14,936 nucleotides of DNA from Caenibius sp964466155 (GTDB lineage Bacteria; Pseudomonadota; Alphaproteobacteria; Sphingomonadales; Sphingomonadaceae): NCBI GenBank assembly GCA_964466155.1, contig CAYXMY010000072.1, positions 1-14,936 of the forward strand, read 5' to 3'. This document shows, in pieces, positions 7,576 to 14,309 of this stretch (position 1 is the first letter of the stretch; each line of letters begins with the position of its first letter). A program made the position numbers and the translations under genes. Below the pieces are notes generated by a model. The model was not told the origin of the DNA. It did not search any database and worked only from the letters and a program-made list of their open reading frames with translations.

Positions 7576-9054
7576 TTATTTCGGACGATAAGCGATTGTC
7601 GCCTTTCCTGTCATGCGGACCGGCAGATAGAGTCCATCGCCATAAGCGCGAATCGTGCCGATCCGATAATCGTCGATCCCGGCGTGCAGCACGAAATCGC
7701 CTTTGCGAACCGTACCGATTGCGGCTCTGATCTTGATCAGCAGGTCGTCCAGATCGCGGGAAAAGTTCTGGGTCAGTGACGAGGCGAGCGGCTCGGCGAC
7801 GTTGGGATGACTGACCAGCTTCACCAGCAGATTGCCGCCAATGCCATTGGTCTTGCCGTCGACTTTGAGATCCTTGAACGCGATTTTCGCGGAGCCGGGT
7901 TCATTCACCGGAATGGCGGTGAGCCAGATCAATCCCTTGGTCTCCTCCCGGGAACTGCCGGTGGGCTTCGCGGCTAGCGTGACACCCACCGCGATGCGCC
8001 CTTCTTTCGCACCGTAAAGCTGGACCGCTTCGAACCGGGCTGTGACAGGGCCGATACCGGGCAGATCGAAGGGGCGTTGGGCGCGCCTGGCTAAGGCCCT
8101 GAGCAGAACCGGCTCAAGCTGGGCGTAATCCGCCCGGACGGGGCTGGTGAACTGCAGATTGTCCCCTGTCTTTGCCTTCACCAGATTGGGCAGCGGGGTG
8201 GGGGGCGGATCTTCCGGGCGATGGCCGACAAAGGTTTCCGTCGTCGCCTTGAGCGCGAGATTGAGATGGAGCTTGCCGTTCTCGAAGCCGTAGCTGTCAT
8301 AGACCACCTGACGCGGCGCGATACGCATCCAGACAGGCGGATTCTTTTCGTTCAGCGATAACGTCGTGAAGCTGTCCCGCCAGACATCCGCCGCTTGTGT
8401 GCGCAGATCGACCTTGCGCAATTCCTGCGGGAGCGTTTGTTCCAGATTCCGGCGGATGGGGGCCAGCTTTCTATCGGCTTCGTCGGTGAATGTAATCCTC
8501 TGGCCGAGGAAATCGATCCCCGGCGGCGTGGTCCACCCGTAACTCAGGCGGACGGTTCCGACAGGCGTCCAGTCCGGTCGAATATCCAGTACGATATGCG
8601 CCTGGGCCATGGCCGAACCCGTGGCCGTTTCACCTTTCAATATTCCACCGATATCGCGTGCGGCAATCGTTGCGTTGATCGGAATATCGGCGACGATTTC
8701 CTTTCCTGCGCCATGCAGGCGAAGGGGGCCGCGGGTAACCTGGCCAATGATGGTGCAACTGATCGGTGGCGTCACTTTCAGCTTTTTGCCGAAAATCTTG
8801 ACCTTTTGCGGTGGAACACAGCGGCTCGAATGTCGGTTTATCGACCATAGCTGCCGGGGCACCGCCTTTTCCAGCAATAGCGAGAGCGATTTGGGATCGG
8901 CTGCGATCGGTACGACGATGATCGAGGCATCCTGCACCGCCGGGGCACGGTCCGTGGCCCGTTCGGGCGGTTTGGCTGTTTTGTCGCCTGAGCAACTCCC
9001 CAGCAATACCGTTGCACTCGCTATGAAGCAGACACGCAGGCCCAACCGATGCAT
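7576..9054 (-). CDS. DUF4403 family lipoprotein
   Basis: A 492-residue predicted lipoprotein. The N-terminus has a basic start, hydrophobic core CFIASATVLLG and lipobox LGSC with the lipidated Cys at residue 21; Ser at +2 favours the outer membrane over retention in the inner membrane. The rest is beta-rich: SIIVVPIAADPKSL near the start, CTIIGQVTRGPLRL, two related halves that include GKLHLNLALKATTET and EGRIAVGVTLAAKPT, and a C-terminal YGDGLYLPVRMTGKATI. This matches the DUF4403 family, common in sphingomonads and other envelope-rich Gram-negatives, which has no established function; a TULIP-like lipid-binding fold is an idea only. ATG 9054 is preceded by AAGGGGG 3 nt away, with a small hairpin just upstream. 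It is followed by the sigma-factor gene 242 bp later on the same strand, too far for confident co-transcription. Confidence 0.82.
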   Translation of the reverse strand: MHRLGLRVCFIASATVLLGSCSGDKTAKPPERATDRAPAVQDASIIVVPIAADPKSLSLLLEKAVPRQLWSINRHSSRCVPPQKVKIFGKKLKVTPPISCTIIGQVTRGPLRLHGAGKEIVADIPINATIAARDIGGILKGETATGSAMAQAHIVLDIRPDWTPVGTVRLSYGWTTPPGIDFLGQRITFTDEADRKLAPIRRNLEQTLPQELRKVDLRTQAADVWRDSFTTLSLNEKNPPVWMRIAPRQVVYDSYGFENGKLHLNLALKATTETFVGHRPEDPPPTPLPNLVKAKTGDNLQFTSPVRADYAQLEPVLLRALARRAQRPFDLPGIGPVTARFEAVQLYGAKEGRIAVGVTLAAKPTGSSREETKGLIWLTAIPVNEPGSAKIAFKDLKVDGKTNGIGGNLLVKLVSHPNVAEPLASSLTQNFSRDLDDLLIKIRAAIGTVRKGDFVLHAGIDDYRIGTIRAYGDGLYLPVRMTGKATIAYRPK

Positions 9055-9065
9055 AAGCCCCCTTC

Positions 9066-9079
9066 GGCATTGAAATGCC
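9066..9079 (-). repeat. Short inverted repeat upstream of the DUF4403 ribosome site
   Basis: GGCAT and ATGCC arms separated by 4 nt, ending 1 nt before the G-rich ribosome-binding stretch (9058-9064) of the DUF4403 gene. It could be a small 5'-UTR hairpin. At 5 bp it may also be chance. Confidence 0.35.
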
Positions 9080-9204
9080 TGAGGTTATTTCCCCTTCTGC
9101 GCTAAACGCATAACTGCACGGTCAGTTGCATCGAAGAAGCCATCGGGCCAATCTGATAGGCTGAAAATGGGGTGAGAAGGGGGATATGTTGCCTTTGAGT
9201 GAGA

Positions 9205-10086
9205 TTAAAGGAAGGCCTGTAACTCACTCATAAAACGGCTGAATTGATCATGGTGCAGCCAGTGGCCTGCATTTTCGAATTCCACCAGCTTCGCGTTCTG
9301 AAAGAAATTGAGCCGGCCATCTTCCGCCGGGCTGGGGAAGAAGCTGTCCTTGCCCCAGAGCAGCAGAGTAGGACAAGCAATGGCCGACCAGAGCGACTGA
9401 ATTTGCTCAGGCGTCAGATCGGAAAACGGCCAGACGTTGAGATAGGGATCGAATTTCCAACTGAAAGTGCCATCCTCATTACGGCTGGCGCCATGCACGG
9501 TCAGATGCCGGGCCTGTTCCTCCGTCAGATAGTCATTTTCCTCGATCATCCGGCGATAGGCGGCCTCGAGCGAGGGATAACGGCGCGGTGCCCGCGCGGC
9601 GGCATTGCGCTTCTTTTCGATCCATTCGCGGAAAAGGTCGGCCATCGGCAGGCGTTTGCGATCCAGCAGATCCTGCGGCGTTAGGCCGAGCCCTTCGATA
9701 TTGACGTATTTGGCGACCTTTTCGGGATAGAGCCCGGCAAAGCGCGCCGTGATGTTGCCGCCCAGCGAATGGGCGACAATCGTCACCTTGTCATAACCGA
9801 GCGTGTGAACAAGCTGCGCAAAATCATAAACATAAGCGTTAAAGCTGTAATTCCCGTCAGCCGACCACTGGCTATCGCCATGGCCGCGCAGATCGGGGCA
9901 GATCACATGCCAATCGTCGCGCAATTCTTCCGCGACCCAATCCCAACTGCGGCAATGATCGCGTCCGCCATGCTGGAGGATGAGGGGAGGGGCATCCGGG
10001 TTGCCCCAGTCAACGTAATTGAGCTTGAGGCGTTGCGAGATGAAGCTGTTCGATGTCGGGCCGATGATTTTCACGCAGGGCAGCAT
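9205..10086 (-). CDS. Alpha/beta hydrolase fold protein
   Basis: A 293-residue serine hydrolase without signal peptide, so predicted cytoplasmic. Visible catalytic features: oxyanion-hole motif LILQHGGRD (36-43), strand CPDLRGHGDS (63-72), nucleophile elbow VAHSLGG with S107, acid residue in LLLWGKDSFF (D247), and catalytic His in ENAGHWLHHDQ (H275). A cap domain lies between about 135 and 230 (PMADLFREWIEKKRN, AYRRMIEENDYLTEEQ). The complete triad implies an active esterase, epoxide hydrolase or C-C hydrolase; sequence alone does not decide, and no aromatic-degradation genes are nearby. ATG 10086 is used; GTG at codon 5 is possible, and no clear ribosome site precedes either. The gene lies 150 bp upstream of the DUF4403 gene on the same strand and is divergent from trxB, with 116 bp between. 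Confidence 0.88.
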   Translation of the reverse strand: MLPCVKIIGPTSNSFISQRLKLNYVDWGNPDAPPLILQHGGRDHCRSWDWVAEELRDDWHVICPDLRGHGDSQWSADGNYSFNAYVYDFAQLVHTLGYDKVTIVAHSLGGNITARFAGLYPEKVAKYVNIEGLGLTPQDLLDRKRLPMADLFREWIEKKRNAAARAPRRYPSLEAAYRRMIEENDYLTEEQARHLTVHGASRNEDGTFSWKFDPYLNVWPFSDLTPEQIQSLWSAIACPTLLLWGKDSFFPSPAEDGRLNFFQNAKLVEFENAGHWLHHDQFSRFMSELQAFL

Positions 10087-10116
10087 GGCCCAGTTGCGGC
10101 CCGTCCGTCAATCCGG

Positions 10117-10128
10117 GCAAAGCTTTGC
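10117..10128. repeat. Perfect 12-bp palindrome between the hydrolase and trxB genes
   Basis: The sequence GCAAAGCTTTGC equals its own reverse complement. It lies 30 bp before the hydrolase ATG and 74 bp before the trxB ATG, in the only non-coding gap between two divergent genes. It has the form of an operator for a dimeric regulator, but no matching regulator is in the window. Confidence 0.6.
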
Positions 10129-10202
10129 TTGGCATGGCCCTAGAAGGGGCAGGGTGGCAATCCGGCGCGCGGAACCCTATTTGCCGCCTTCGGAGGATTT
10201 CA

Positions 10203-11180
10203 ATGGCGACTCACAAGACACGTATGCTGATTATCGGTTCGGGGCCTGCCGGCCTTTCGGCGGCCATCTATGGCGCGCGCGCCGGGATGGAACCGATTGT
10301 GGTGCAGGGGCTCCAGCCCGGCGGCCAGTTGACCATCACCACGGACGTGGAAAATTATCCGGGCTTCCGGGACGTGATCCAAGGTCCATGGCTGATGCAG
10401 GAAATGCAGGCCCAGGCCGAACATGTCGGCACCCGCATGCTGTGGGATACGATTGTCGAGGTCGACCTTGCCAGCGGCTCGCCGTTCCGCGCCATCGGCG
10501 ATGGCGGCGATATCTATGAAGGCGATACGCTGGTGATCGCCACGGGCGCGCAGGCCAAGTGGCTGGGCGTGCCGGGCGAGCAGCAGTTTTCGGGCAAGGG
10601 CGTATCCGCCTGCGCCACCTGCGATGGGTTTTTCTATCGTGGCAAGAAAGTGGTGGTGATCGGCGGCGGCAACACCGCGGTGGAAGAAGCGCTCTACCTC
10701 ACCAATCACAGCGACGATGTGACGCTGATCCACCGGCGCGACGAACTGCGCGCGGAAAAGATCCTGCAGGATCGCCTGTTCGCCAATCCGAAGATTTCGG
10801 TGCTGTGGAACAAGGCGGTGGAAAGCTTCCTTGGCGATCCGACGGGTATCGGGCTGACGGCGCTTTCGCTGCGCGATACGGTGACCGGCGAAATGAGCGA
10901 GTTCGCCACGCAGGGGGCTTTCGTCGCCATCGGCCATGCGCCGTCGACCGAACTGTTCCAGGGCAAGCTGCCGACGGACGATTCCGGCTATCTGATCGTC
11001 GAACCGGGCACGCCCAAGACGGAAATCCCCGGCGTGTTCGCCTGCGGCGATGTGATGGATCACACCTATCGCCAGGCGGTGACGGCGGCGGGAACGGGCT
11101 GCATGGCCGCGCTCGATGCCGAGCGTTTTCTGGCCGCGCTCGATTTCGCCCGTCAGGAAGCCGAACCGGCCGACGCCTGA
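10203..11180 (+). CDS. trxB: Thioredoxin-disulfide reductase
   Basis: A 325-residue low-molecular-weight thioredoxin reductase that uses NADPH and FAD to reduce thioredoxin in the cytoplasm. Diagnostic features: FAD-binding LIIGSGPAGLSAAIY (9-23), PGGQLTITTDVENYPGF (39-55), redox-active CATC (C137, C140) followed by DGFFYRGKKV, NADPH-binding VVIGGGNTAVEEAL (151-164) with HRR (177-179) for the 2'-phosphate, and the C-terminal FAD motif GVFACGDVMD (277-286) with QAVTAAGTGC. Length is typical. ATG 10203 is the start because GGAGG (10192-10196) lies 6 nt upstream; the frame continues upstream to a TTG at 10125 with no support. It is transcribed away from the hydrolase, probably from the short shared region containing the palindrome. 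A GC-rich hairpin follows 29 bp after the stop. Confidence 0.97.
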   Translation: MATHKTRMLIIGSGPAGLSAAIYGARAGMEPIVVQGLQPGGQLTITTDVENYPGFRDVIQGPWLMQEMQAQAEHVGTRMLWDTIVEVDLASGSPFRAIGDGGDIYEGDTLVIATGAQAKWLGVPGEQQFSGKGVSACATCDGFFYRGKKVVVIGGGNTAVEEALYLTNHSDDVTLIHRRDELRAEKILQDRLFANPKISVLWNKAVESFLGDPTGIGLTALSLRDTVTGEMSEFATQGAFVAIGHAPSTELFQGKLPTDDSGYLIVEPGTPKTEIPGVFACGDVMDHTYRQAVTAAGTGCMAALDAERFLAALDFARQEAEPADA

Positions 11181-11209
11181 TCTGGGCGGGCCGCCTGCGC
11201 TGAAATCCG

Positions 11210-11241
11210 CGCCGCCGCCGGCCCTGTGGCTGGCGGCGGCG
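11210..11241 (+). terminator. GC-rich hairpin after trxB, possible terminator
   Basis: A 13-bp stem (12 Watson-Crick pairs and one G-U) made of GCC and GGC repeats closes a 6-nt loop, 29 bp after the trxB stop. It is very stable but has no run of T after it, only TAAGCG, so it is not a classical intrinsic terminator. It may pause or end transcription of trxB, or protect the mRNA 3' end. Confidence 0.45.
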
Positions 11242-11251
11242 TAAGCGTATA

Positions 11252-11279
11252 TTGTGCTGTCATAATCCGGGCCTATATG
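11252..11279 (+). promoter_or_regulatory. Candidate promoter of the polyamine gene cluster
   Basis: TTGTGC (11252-11257) and TATATG (11274-11279) are separated by 16 bp and end 32 bp before the GTG start of the dehydrogenase. The matches to sigma-70 consensus are moderate. Its place between the trxB hairpin and the first polyamine gene supports it. Confidence 0.4.
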
Positions 11280-11284
11280 CCCGG
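11267..11284. repeat. Inverted repeat over the -10 region of the polyamine promoter
   Basis: CCGGGC and GCCCGG arms flank a 6-bp CTATAT centre. The centre and first base of the right arm coincide with the candidate -10 hexamer, so a protein bound here would block RNA polymerase. It is a possible operator; in RNA it would be a 6-bp stem with a 6-nt loop. Confidence 0.5.
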
Positions 11285-11311
11285 CTTTCGCTGCGGCCAA
11301 AGGAGACGTGC

Positions 11312-12523
11312 GTGAGCAGGGTATTGGTGATTGGTGCTGGTGGTGTTGGTTCGGTCGCCGTGCATAAGATGGCGATGAACAAGGATATTTTCAGCGATAT
11401 CCATCTCGCCAGCCGGACGAAGAGCAAGTGCGATGCGATTGCCGAATCGGTGAAACAGCGCACCGGCGTTGCCATCGCGACTTATGCCATCGATGCCGAT
11501 GACGTGGCGGCCACCACAGCCCTGATCGCGCAGATCCAGCCCCGGCTCGTCGTCAATCTCGCCCTGCCGTATCAGGATCTCGCGATCATGGATGCGTGCC
11601 TGGCAACCGGCGTCGATTACATGGATACGGCCAATTACGAACCGCTGGACGAAGCGAAGTTCGAATACAAATGGCAGTGGGCCTATCAGGAACGGTTCAA
11701 GGAAAAGGGCATCATGGCCCTGCTGGGCAGCGGGTTCGATCCGGGCGTGACCAGCGTTTTCGCCATGTGGCTGAAGAAGCACAAGCTCAAGACCATCCGC
11801 ACGCTCGATATCCTCGACTGCAACGGCGGCGATCATGGGCAGGCGTTCGCCACCAATTTCAACCCGGAAATCAACATCCGCGAAGTGACCGCGCCCGCGC
11901 GCCACTGGGAAAACGGTGCGTTCGTCGAAACCCCGGCGATGGCGAACAAGGTGGAATTCGACTTCGAAAGCGTCGGCTCGAAGAACATGTATCTCATGTA
12001 TCATGAGGAACTGGAAAGCCTGGCCCGCTTCATCCCCGAGATGGAACGCGCGCGCTTCTGGATGACGTTCGGCGATGAATACATCAAGCACCTGACTGTG
12101 CTGCAGAACGTGGGCATGACCCGGATCGATCCGGTGATCTACAACGGGCAGGAAATCATCCCGTTGCAGTTCCTCAAGGCCGTTCTCCCCGAACCGGCGA
12201 GCCTCGGGCCGACGACCAAGGGCAAGACCAATATCGGCGATATCGCCACCGGCGAAGCGCTGGACGGCAGCGGCGAAAAGACGTTCTACATCAAAAATAT
12301 CTGCGACCATGAAGATGCCTATGCCGAAACCGGCAACCAAGCGGTCAGCTACACCACCGGGGTTCCGGCGATGATTGGCGCGGCGATGATCCTGACCGGC
12401 GCATGGAAGGGAGAGGGCGTGTTCAACATCGAACAATTCGACCCCGATCCGTTCATGGACATGCTGAACGGGCATGGCCTGCCGTGGTCGGTGGAAGAAC
12501 TGCCTGGCCCGGTGGCTTTCTGA
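11312..12523 (+). CDS. Carboxynorspermidine/carboxyspermidine dehydrogenase (saccharopine dehydrogenase family)
   Basis: A 403-residue NADPH-dependent enzyme that condenses L-aspartate beta-semialdehyde with a diamine to give a carboxylated triamine: carboxyspermidine from putrescine, or carboxynorspermidine from 1,3-diaminopropane. The N-terminal Rossmann motif VLVIGAGGVGSVAVHK (4-19) is intact. Further family features are LPYQDLAIMDACLATGVDYMDTANYE (in 85-110), LLGSGFDPGVTSVFAMW (137-153), ILDCNGGDHG (167-176), TNFNPEINIREV (181-192) and VSYTTGVPAMIGAAMIL (345-361). Length agrees with characterised enzymes of about 400 residues rather than with lysine-pathway saccharopine dehydrogenases. 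GTG 11312 is the start because AAGGAG lies 6 nt upstream and the GAG-G nucleotide motif follows at once; the frame runs back to ATG 11252, which would add 20 atypical residues. The decarboxylase two genes downstream fixes the pathway. Putrescine is the likelier substrate given the ornithine-decarboxylase-type gene downstream. Confidence 0.9.
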   Translation: MSRVLVIGAGGVGSVAVHKMAMNKDIFSDIHLASRTKSKCDAIAESVKQRTGVAIATYAIDADDVAATTALIAQIQPRLVVNLALPYQDLAIMDACLATGVDYMDTANYEPLDEAKFEYKWQWAYQERFKEKGIMALLGSGFDPGVTSVFAMWLKKHKLKTIRTLDILDCNGGDHGQAFATNFNPEINIREVTAPARHWENGAFVETPAMANKVEFDFESVGSKNMYLMYHEELESLARFIPEMERARFWMTFGDEYIKHLTVLQNVGMTRIDPVIYNGQEIIPLQFLKAVLPEPASLGPTTKGKTNIGDIATGEALDGSGEKTFYIKNICDHEDAYAETGNQAVSYTTGVPAMIGAAMILTGAWKGEGVFNIEQFDPDPFMDMLNGHGLPWSVEELPGPVAF

Positions 12524-12530
12524 TCCAGCG

Positions 12531-12881
12531 ATGAACTGGAATGTCCTGGCGCCGGTCGGTTTTCTGGCAGGGTCGAATCTGCTGATGAATCTGGCCTGGT
12601 ACGGCCATCTCAAGGCGCCGTCGCGCGCGTTGTGGCTGGCCATACTGGTAAGCTGGGGCATCGCCTTCCTCGAGTATTGCCTCGCCGTTCCGGCCAACCG
12701 GATCGGCGCGCGGGTCTATTCGCTCGCCGAACTCAAGACCATTCAGGAAGTCATGTCGCTGATCGCCTTTCTGCTGGTGGCGTGGCTGCTGTTCGACCAG
12801 CGGCCGGGACCGAGCCAGATCGCAGGCTTCGCGTTGATCGCGGCCGGGGCGTTCTTCATTTTCAAATCGCCGTTCGGCTGA
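12531..12881 (+). CDS. DUF486 / DMT-superfamily small membrane protein, candidate polyamine transporter
   Basis: A 116-residue protein with four predicted membrane helices (about 4-24, 33-53, 73-90 and 96-112). The family pattern is clear: LMNLAWYGHLK (18-28), ILVSWGIAFLEYCLAVPANRIG (in 38-59) and LAELKTIQEVMSLIAFLL (65-82), each typical of DUF486. The conserved acidic Glu48 and Glu73 sit in or near membrane helices, as expected for a cation-handling protein. The biochemical function of DUF486 is not established; it belongs to the drug/metabolite transporter superfamily, whose small members include the spermidine exporter pair MdtI/MdtJ of E. coli. ATG 12531 follows the dehydrogenase stop by 7 nt without its own Shine-Dalgarno, suggesting translational coupling. 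Because it lies between the two carboxyspermidine genes, I infer a role in polyamine export or in handling an intermediate. Confidence 0.88.
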   Translation: MNWNVLAPVGFLAGSNLLMNLAWYGHLKAPSRALWLAILVSWGIAFLEYCLAVPANRIGARVYSLAELKTIQEVMSLIAFLLVAWLLFDQRPGPSQIAGFALIAAGAFFIFKSPFG

Positions 12882-12929
12882 TTGCTGGGCCGGTTGGCGA
12901 TATTTCGGCAAAAGCGCTAGGAACAAATC

Positions 12930-14129
12930 ATGGAAACCAGAGCCGGCGATCCGGGGGCCTTTGCCCGCTTCGATCTTTATCGTGTCGATAGTCCGTCTTT
13001 CGTGGTCGATGCGGCCCGGTTGCGTGACAACCTGCGCATCCTCGACGATATCCGCGAACGGTCCGGTGTAAAAATTCTCGGCGCGCTCAAAGCCTTTTCC
13101 ATGTGGTCGGCCGCGCCGATCCTCGGTGAATATCTCGATGGGGTCTGCACTTCGGGCCTGTGGGAAGCGCTGCTCGCGGCGGAGCATTACGACGGCGAGA
13201 TCGCCACGTACTGTGCTGCCTACAAACCGGAAGATCTGGACGAAATCTGCCGTTTGTCGGACCACGTGATCTTCAATTCTCCCATGCAGATCGAGCGTTT
13301 CGGCGATATCCTCCTGCGCGCCCGGGCGCGCGGGGAAGATTTCGATATCGGACTGCGGATCAATCCGATGCACGCAGAAGGCGAGGTGCCGCGCTACGAT
13401 CCCTGCGCGCCGCATTCGCGGCTCGGTTTCCCGATCGACCAGTTGCAGTCTGAACATATCGAGCTGGTGGACGGGATTCACTTCCACACCCTGTGCGAAC
13501 AGGATTTCGAGCCGCTCGCCCGCACATGGGATAAGGTGTTTGACCGTCTCGAACCGTATTTCGATCACCTCGAATGGCTGAATTTCGGCGGGGGCCATCA
13601 TATCACCCGCGCCGATTATCAGCGGGAGGAACTGATCGAGTTCCTCAAGGATGTGCAGGACGATACCGGCTGCGCAGTCTATCTCGAACCGGGCGAAGCG
13701 GTGGCGCTGGATGCGGGCATTCTGGTGGGCACGATTCTGGATACGCATTGGAACGGGATGCCGCTGGCGATCACCGATATTTCCGCCACTTGCCATATGC
13801 CCGATGTGATCGAGGCACCGTATCGCCCGGCCATGCTGGGGGAAGAGCCACTGGAAGGCATCCAGATCGACGAAGGACAGGGCGGGGCTGTCCGCCTCGG
13901 TGGGCCTTCGTGCCTGGCGGGCGATGTGATCGGCGATTACCGTTTGCCCGTGCCGTGCGAGCCGGGACAACGCATCGCCTTTCTCGATCAGGCGCATTAT
14001 TCGATGGTCAAGACAACCACTTTCAACGGGGTGCCTTTGCCCTCGATCTGGCTGTGGGATTCGGAGAGCGATTCGCTCGAACAGATCCGCAAATTCGGCT
14101 ACGAAGACTTCCGCAATCGGCTGTCATAA
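12930..14129 (+). CDS. nspC: Carboxynorspermidine/carboxyspermidine decarboxylase
   Basis: A 399-residue fold-type-III PLP enzyme that decarboxylates carboxy(nor)spermidine to (nor)spermidine, the last step of the route started by the dehydrogenase. Key features: PSFVVDAARLRDNL (22-35) at the barrel start, KILGALKAFSMW (48-59) with the PLP lysine K54, VIFNSPMQIERF (113-124), LRINPMHAEGE (142-152) and PHSRLGFP (161-168), DGIHFHTLCE (181-190), WLNFGGGHHIT (216-226) for the PLP phosphate, YLEPGEAV (251-258), GGPSCLAGD (324-332) with the catalytic-site cysteine C328, and HYSMVKTTTFNG (356-367). The length slightly exceeds characterised members of about 380. ATG 12930 has AGGAA 6 nt upstream. It begins 48 nt after the DUF486 gene, so the three genes probably form one transcript. 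The symbol follows Vibrio nspC; in this organism the product is more likely spermidine than norspermidine. Confidence 0.93.
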   Translation: METRAGDPGAFARFDLYRVDSPSFVVDAARLRDNLRILDDIRERSGVKILGALKAFSMWSAAPILGEYLDGVCTSGLWEALLAAEHYDGEIATYCAAYKPEDLDEICRLSDHVIFNSPMQIERFGDILLRARARGEDFDIGLRINPMHAEGEVPRYDPCAPHSRLGFPIDQLQSEHIELVDGIHFHTLCEQDFEPLARTWDKVFDRLEPYFDHLEWLNFGGGHHITRADYQREELIEFLKDVQDDTGCAVYLEPGEAVALDAGILVGTILDTHWNGMPLAITDISATCHMPDVIEAPYRPAMLGEEPLEGIQIDEGQGGAVRLGGPSCLAGDVIGDYRLPVPCEPGQRIAFLDQAHYSMVKTTTFNGVPLPSIWLWDSESDSLEQIRKFGYEDFRNRLS

Positions 14130-14202
14130 TCCCATGGTTTCTGCGGGGATGGCGGAATTTCGGCACTCCTGCAAAGCGGGGGAAAAGGCCGTTCATTTTC
14201 AC

Positions 14203-14230
14203 TTGCAGTTCACGTTGGCTGGATTATAGC
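14203..14230 (+). promoter_or_regulatory. Candidate promoter of the ornithine-decarboxylase-type gene
   Basis: TTGCAG (14203-14208) and TATAGC (14225-14230) are 16 bp apart, in the 180-bp gap after nspC. Transcription starting near 14237 would give a leader of about 73 nt containing the folded region described below. Consensus match is modest. Confidence 0.4.
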
Positions 14231-14247
14231 GAGCCCCCGCTGCCCCA

Positions 14248-14306
14248 AGGGGACTTCCAAACCGCAAGGCAGCTTCTTGTCTAACTAACCGTTATGGGGG
14301 TCCCTT
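14248..14306 (+). ncRNA. Candidate cis-regulatory leader RNA (possible speF motif) that masks the ribosome site
   Basis: Bases 14248-14259 (AGGGGACTTCCA) can pair with 14295-14306 (TGGGGGTCCCTT) in 12 consecutive pairs, 9 Watson-Crick and 3 G-U. The right arm contains the only G-rich stretch (14296-14300) that could act as Shine-Dalgarno, and it ends 3 nt before the TTG start of the decarboxylase. Inside the loop, GCAAG (14264-14268) can pair with CTTGT (14276-14280) across 7 nt. Upstream C-runs (14234-14238 and 14243-14246) could compete for the same G-rich arms, giving alternative folds. The Rfam speF motif is known upstream of ornithine decarboxylase genes in alphaproteobacteria, which fits organism, gene and position, but I cannot align this sequence to that model. 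The fold is read by eye, without energy calculation. Confidence 0.5.
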
Positions 14307-14309
14307 GAG

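Noticed and set aside
11273..12697. A 474-codon open frame on the minus strand
   Set aside because: It lies opposite the well-supported carboxyspermidine dehydrogenase gene; the openness follows from GC-rich codon bias, and no family motif is present.
12453..13997. A 514-codon open frame on the minus strand
   Set aside because: It is antisense to DUF486 and nspC, whose motifs are clear. Its translation has no recognisable domain and is rich in His/Arg/Asp in the way expected of antisense to a GC-rich gene.
14134..14229. A 31-codon open frame (ATG 14134 to TAG 14227-14229) as a possible leader peptide of the decarboxylase
   Set aside because: It lies upstream of the likely transcription start, has no ribosome site, and its stop falls within the candidate -10 box. 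It would matter only if transcripts read through from nspC.
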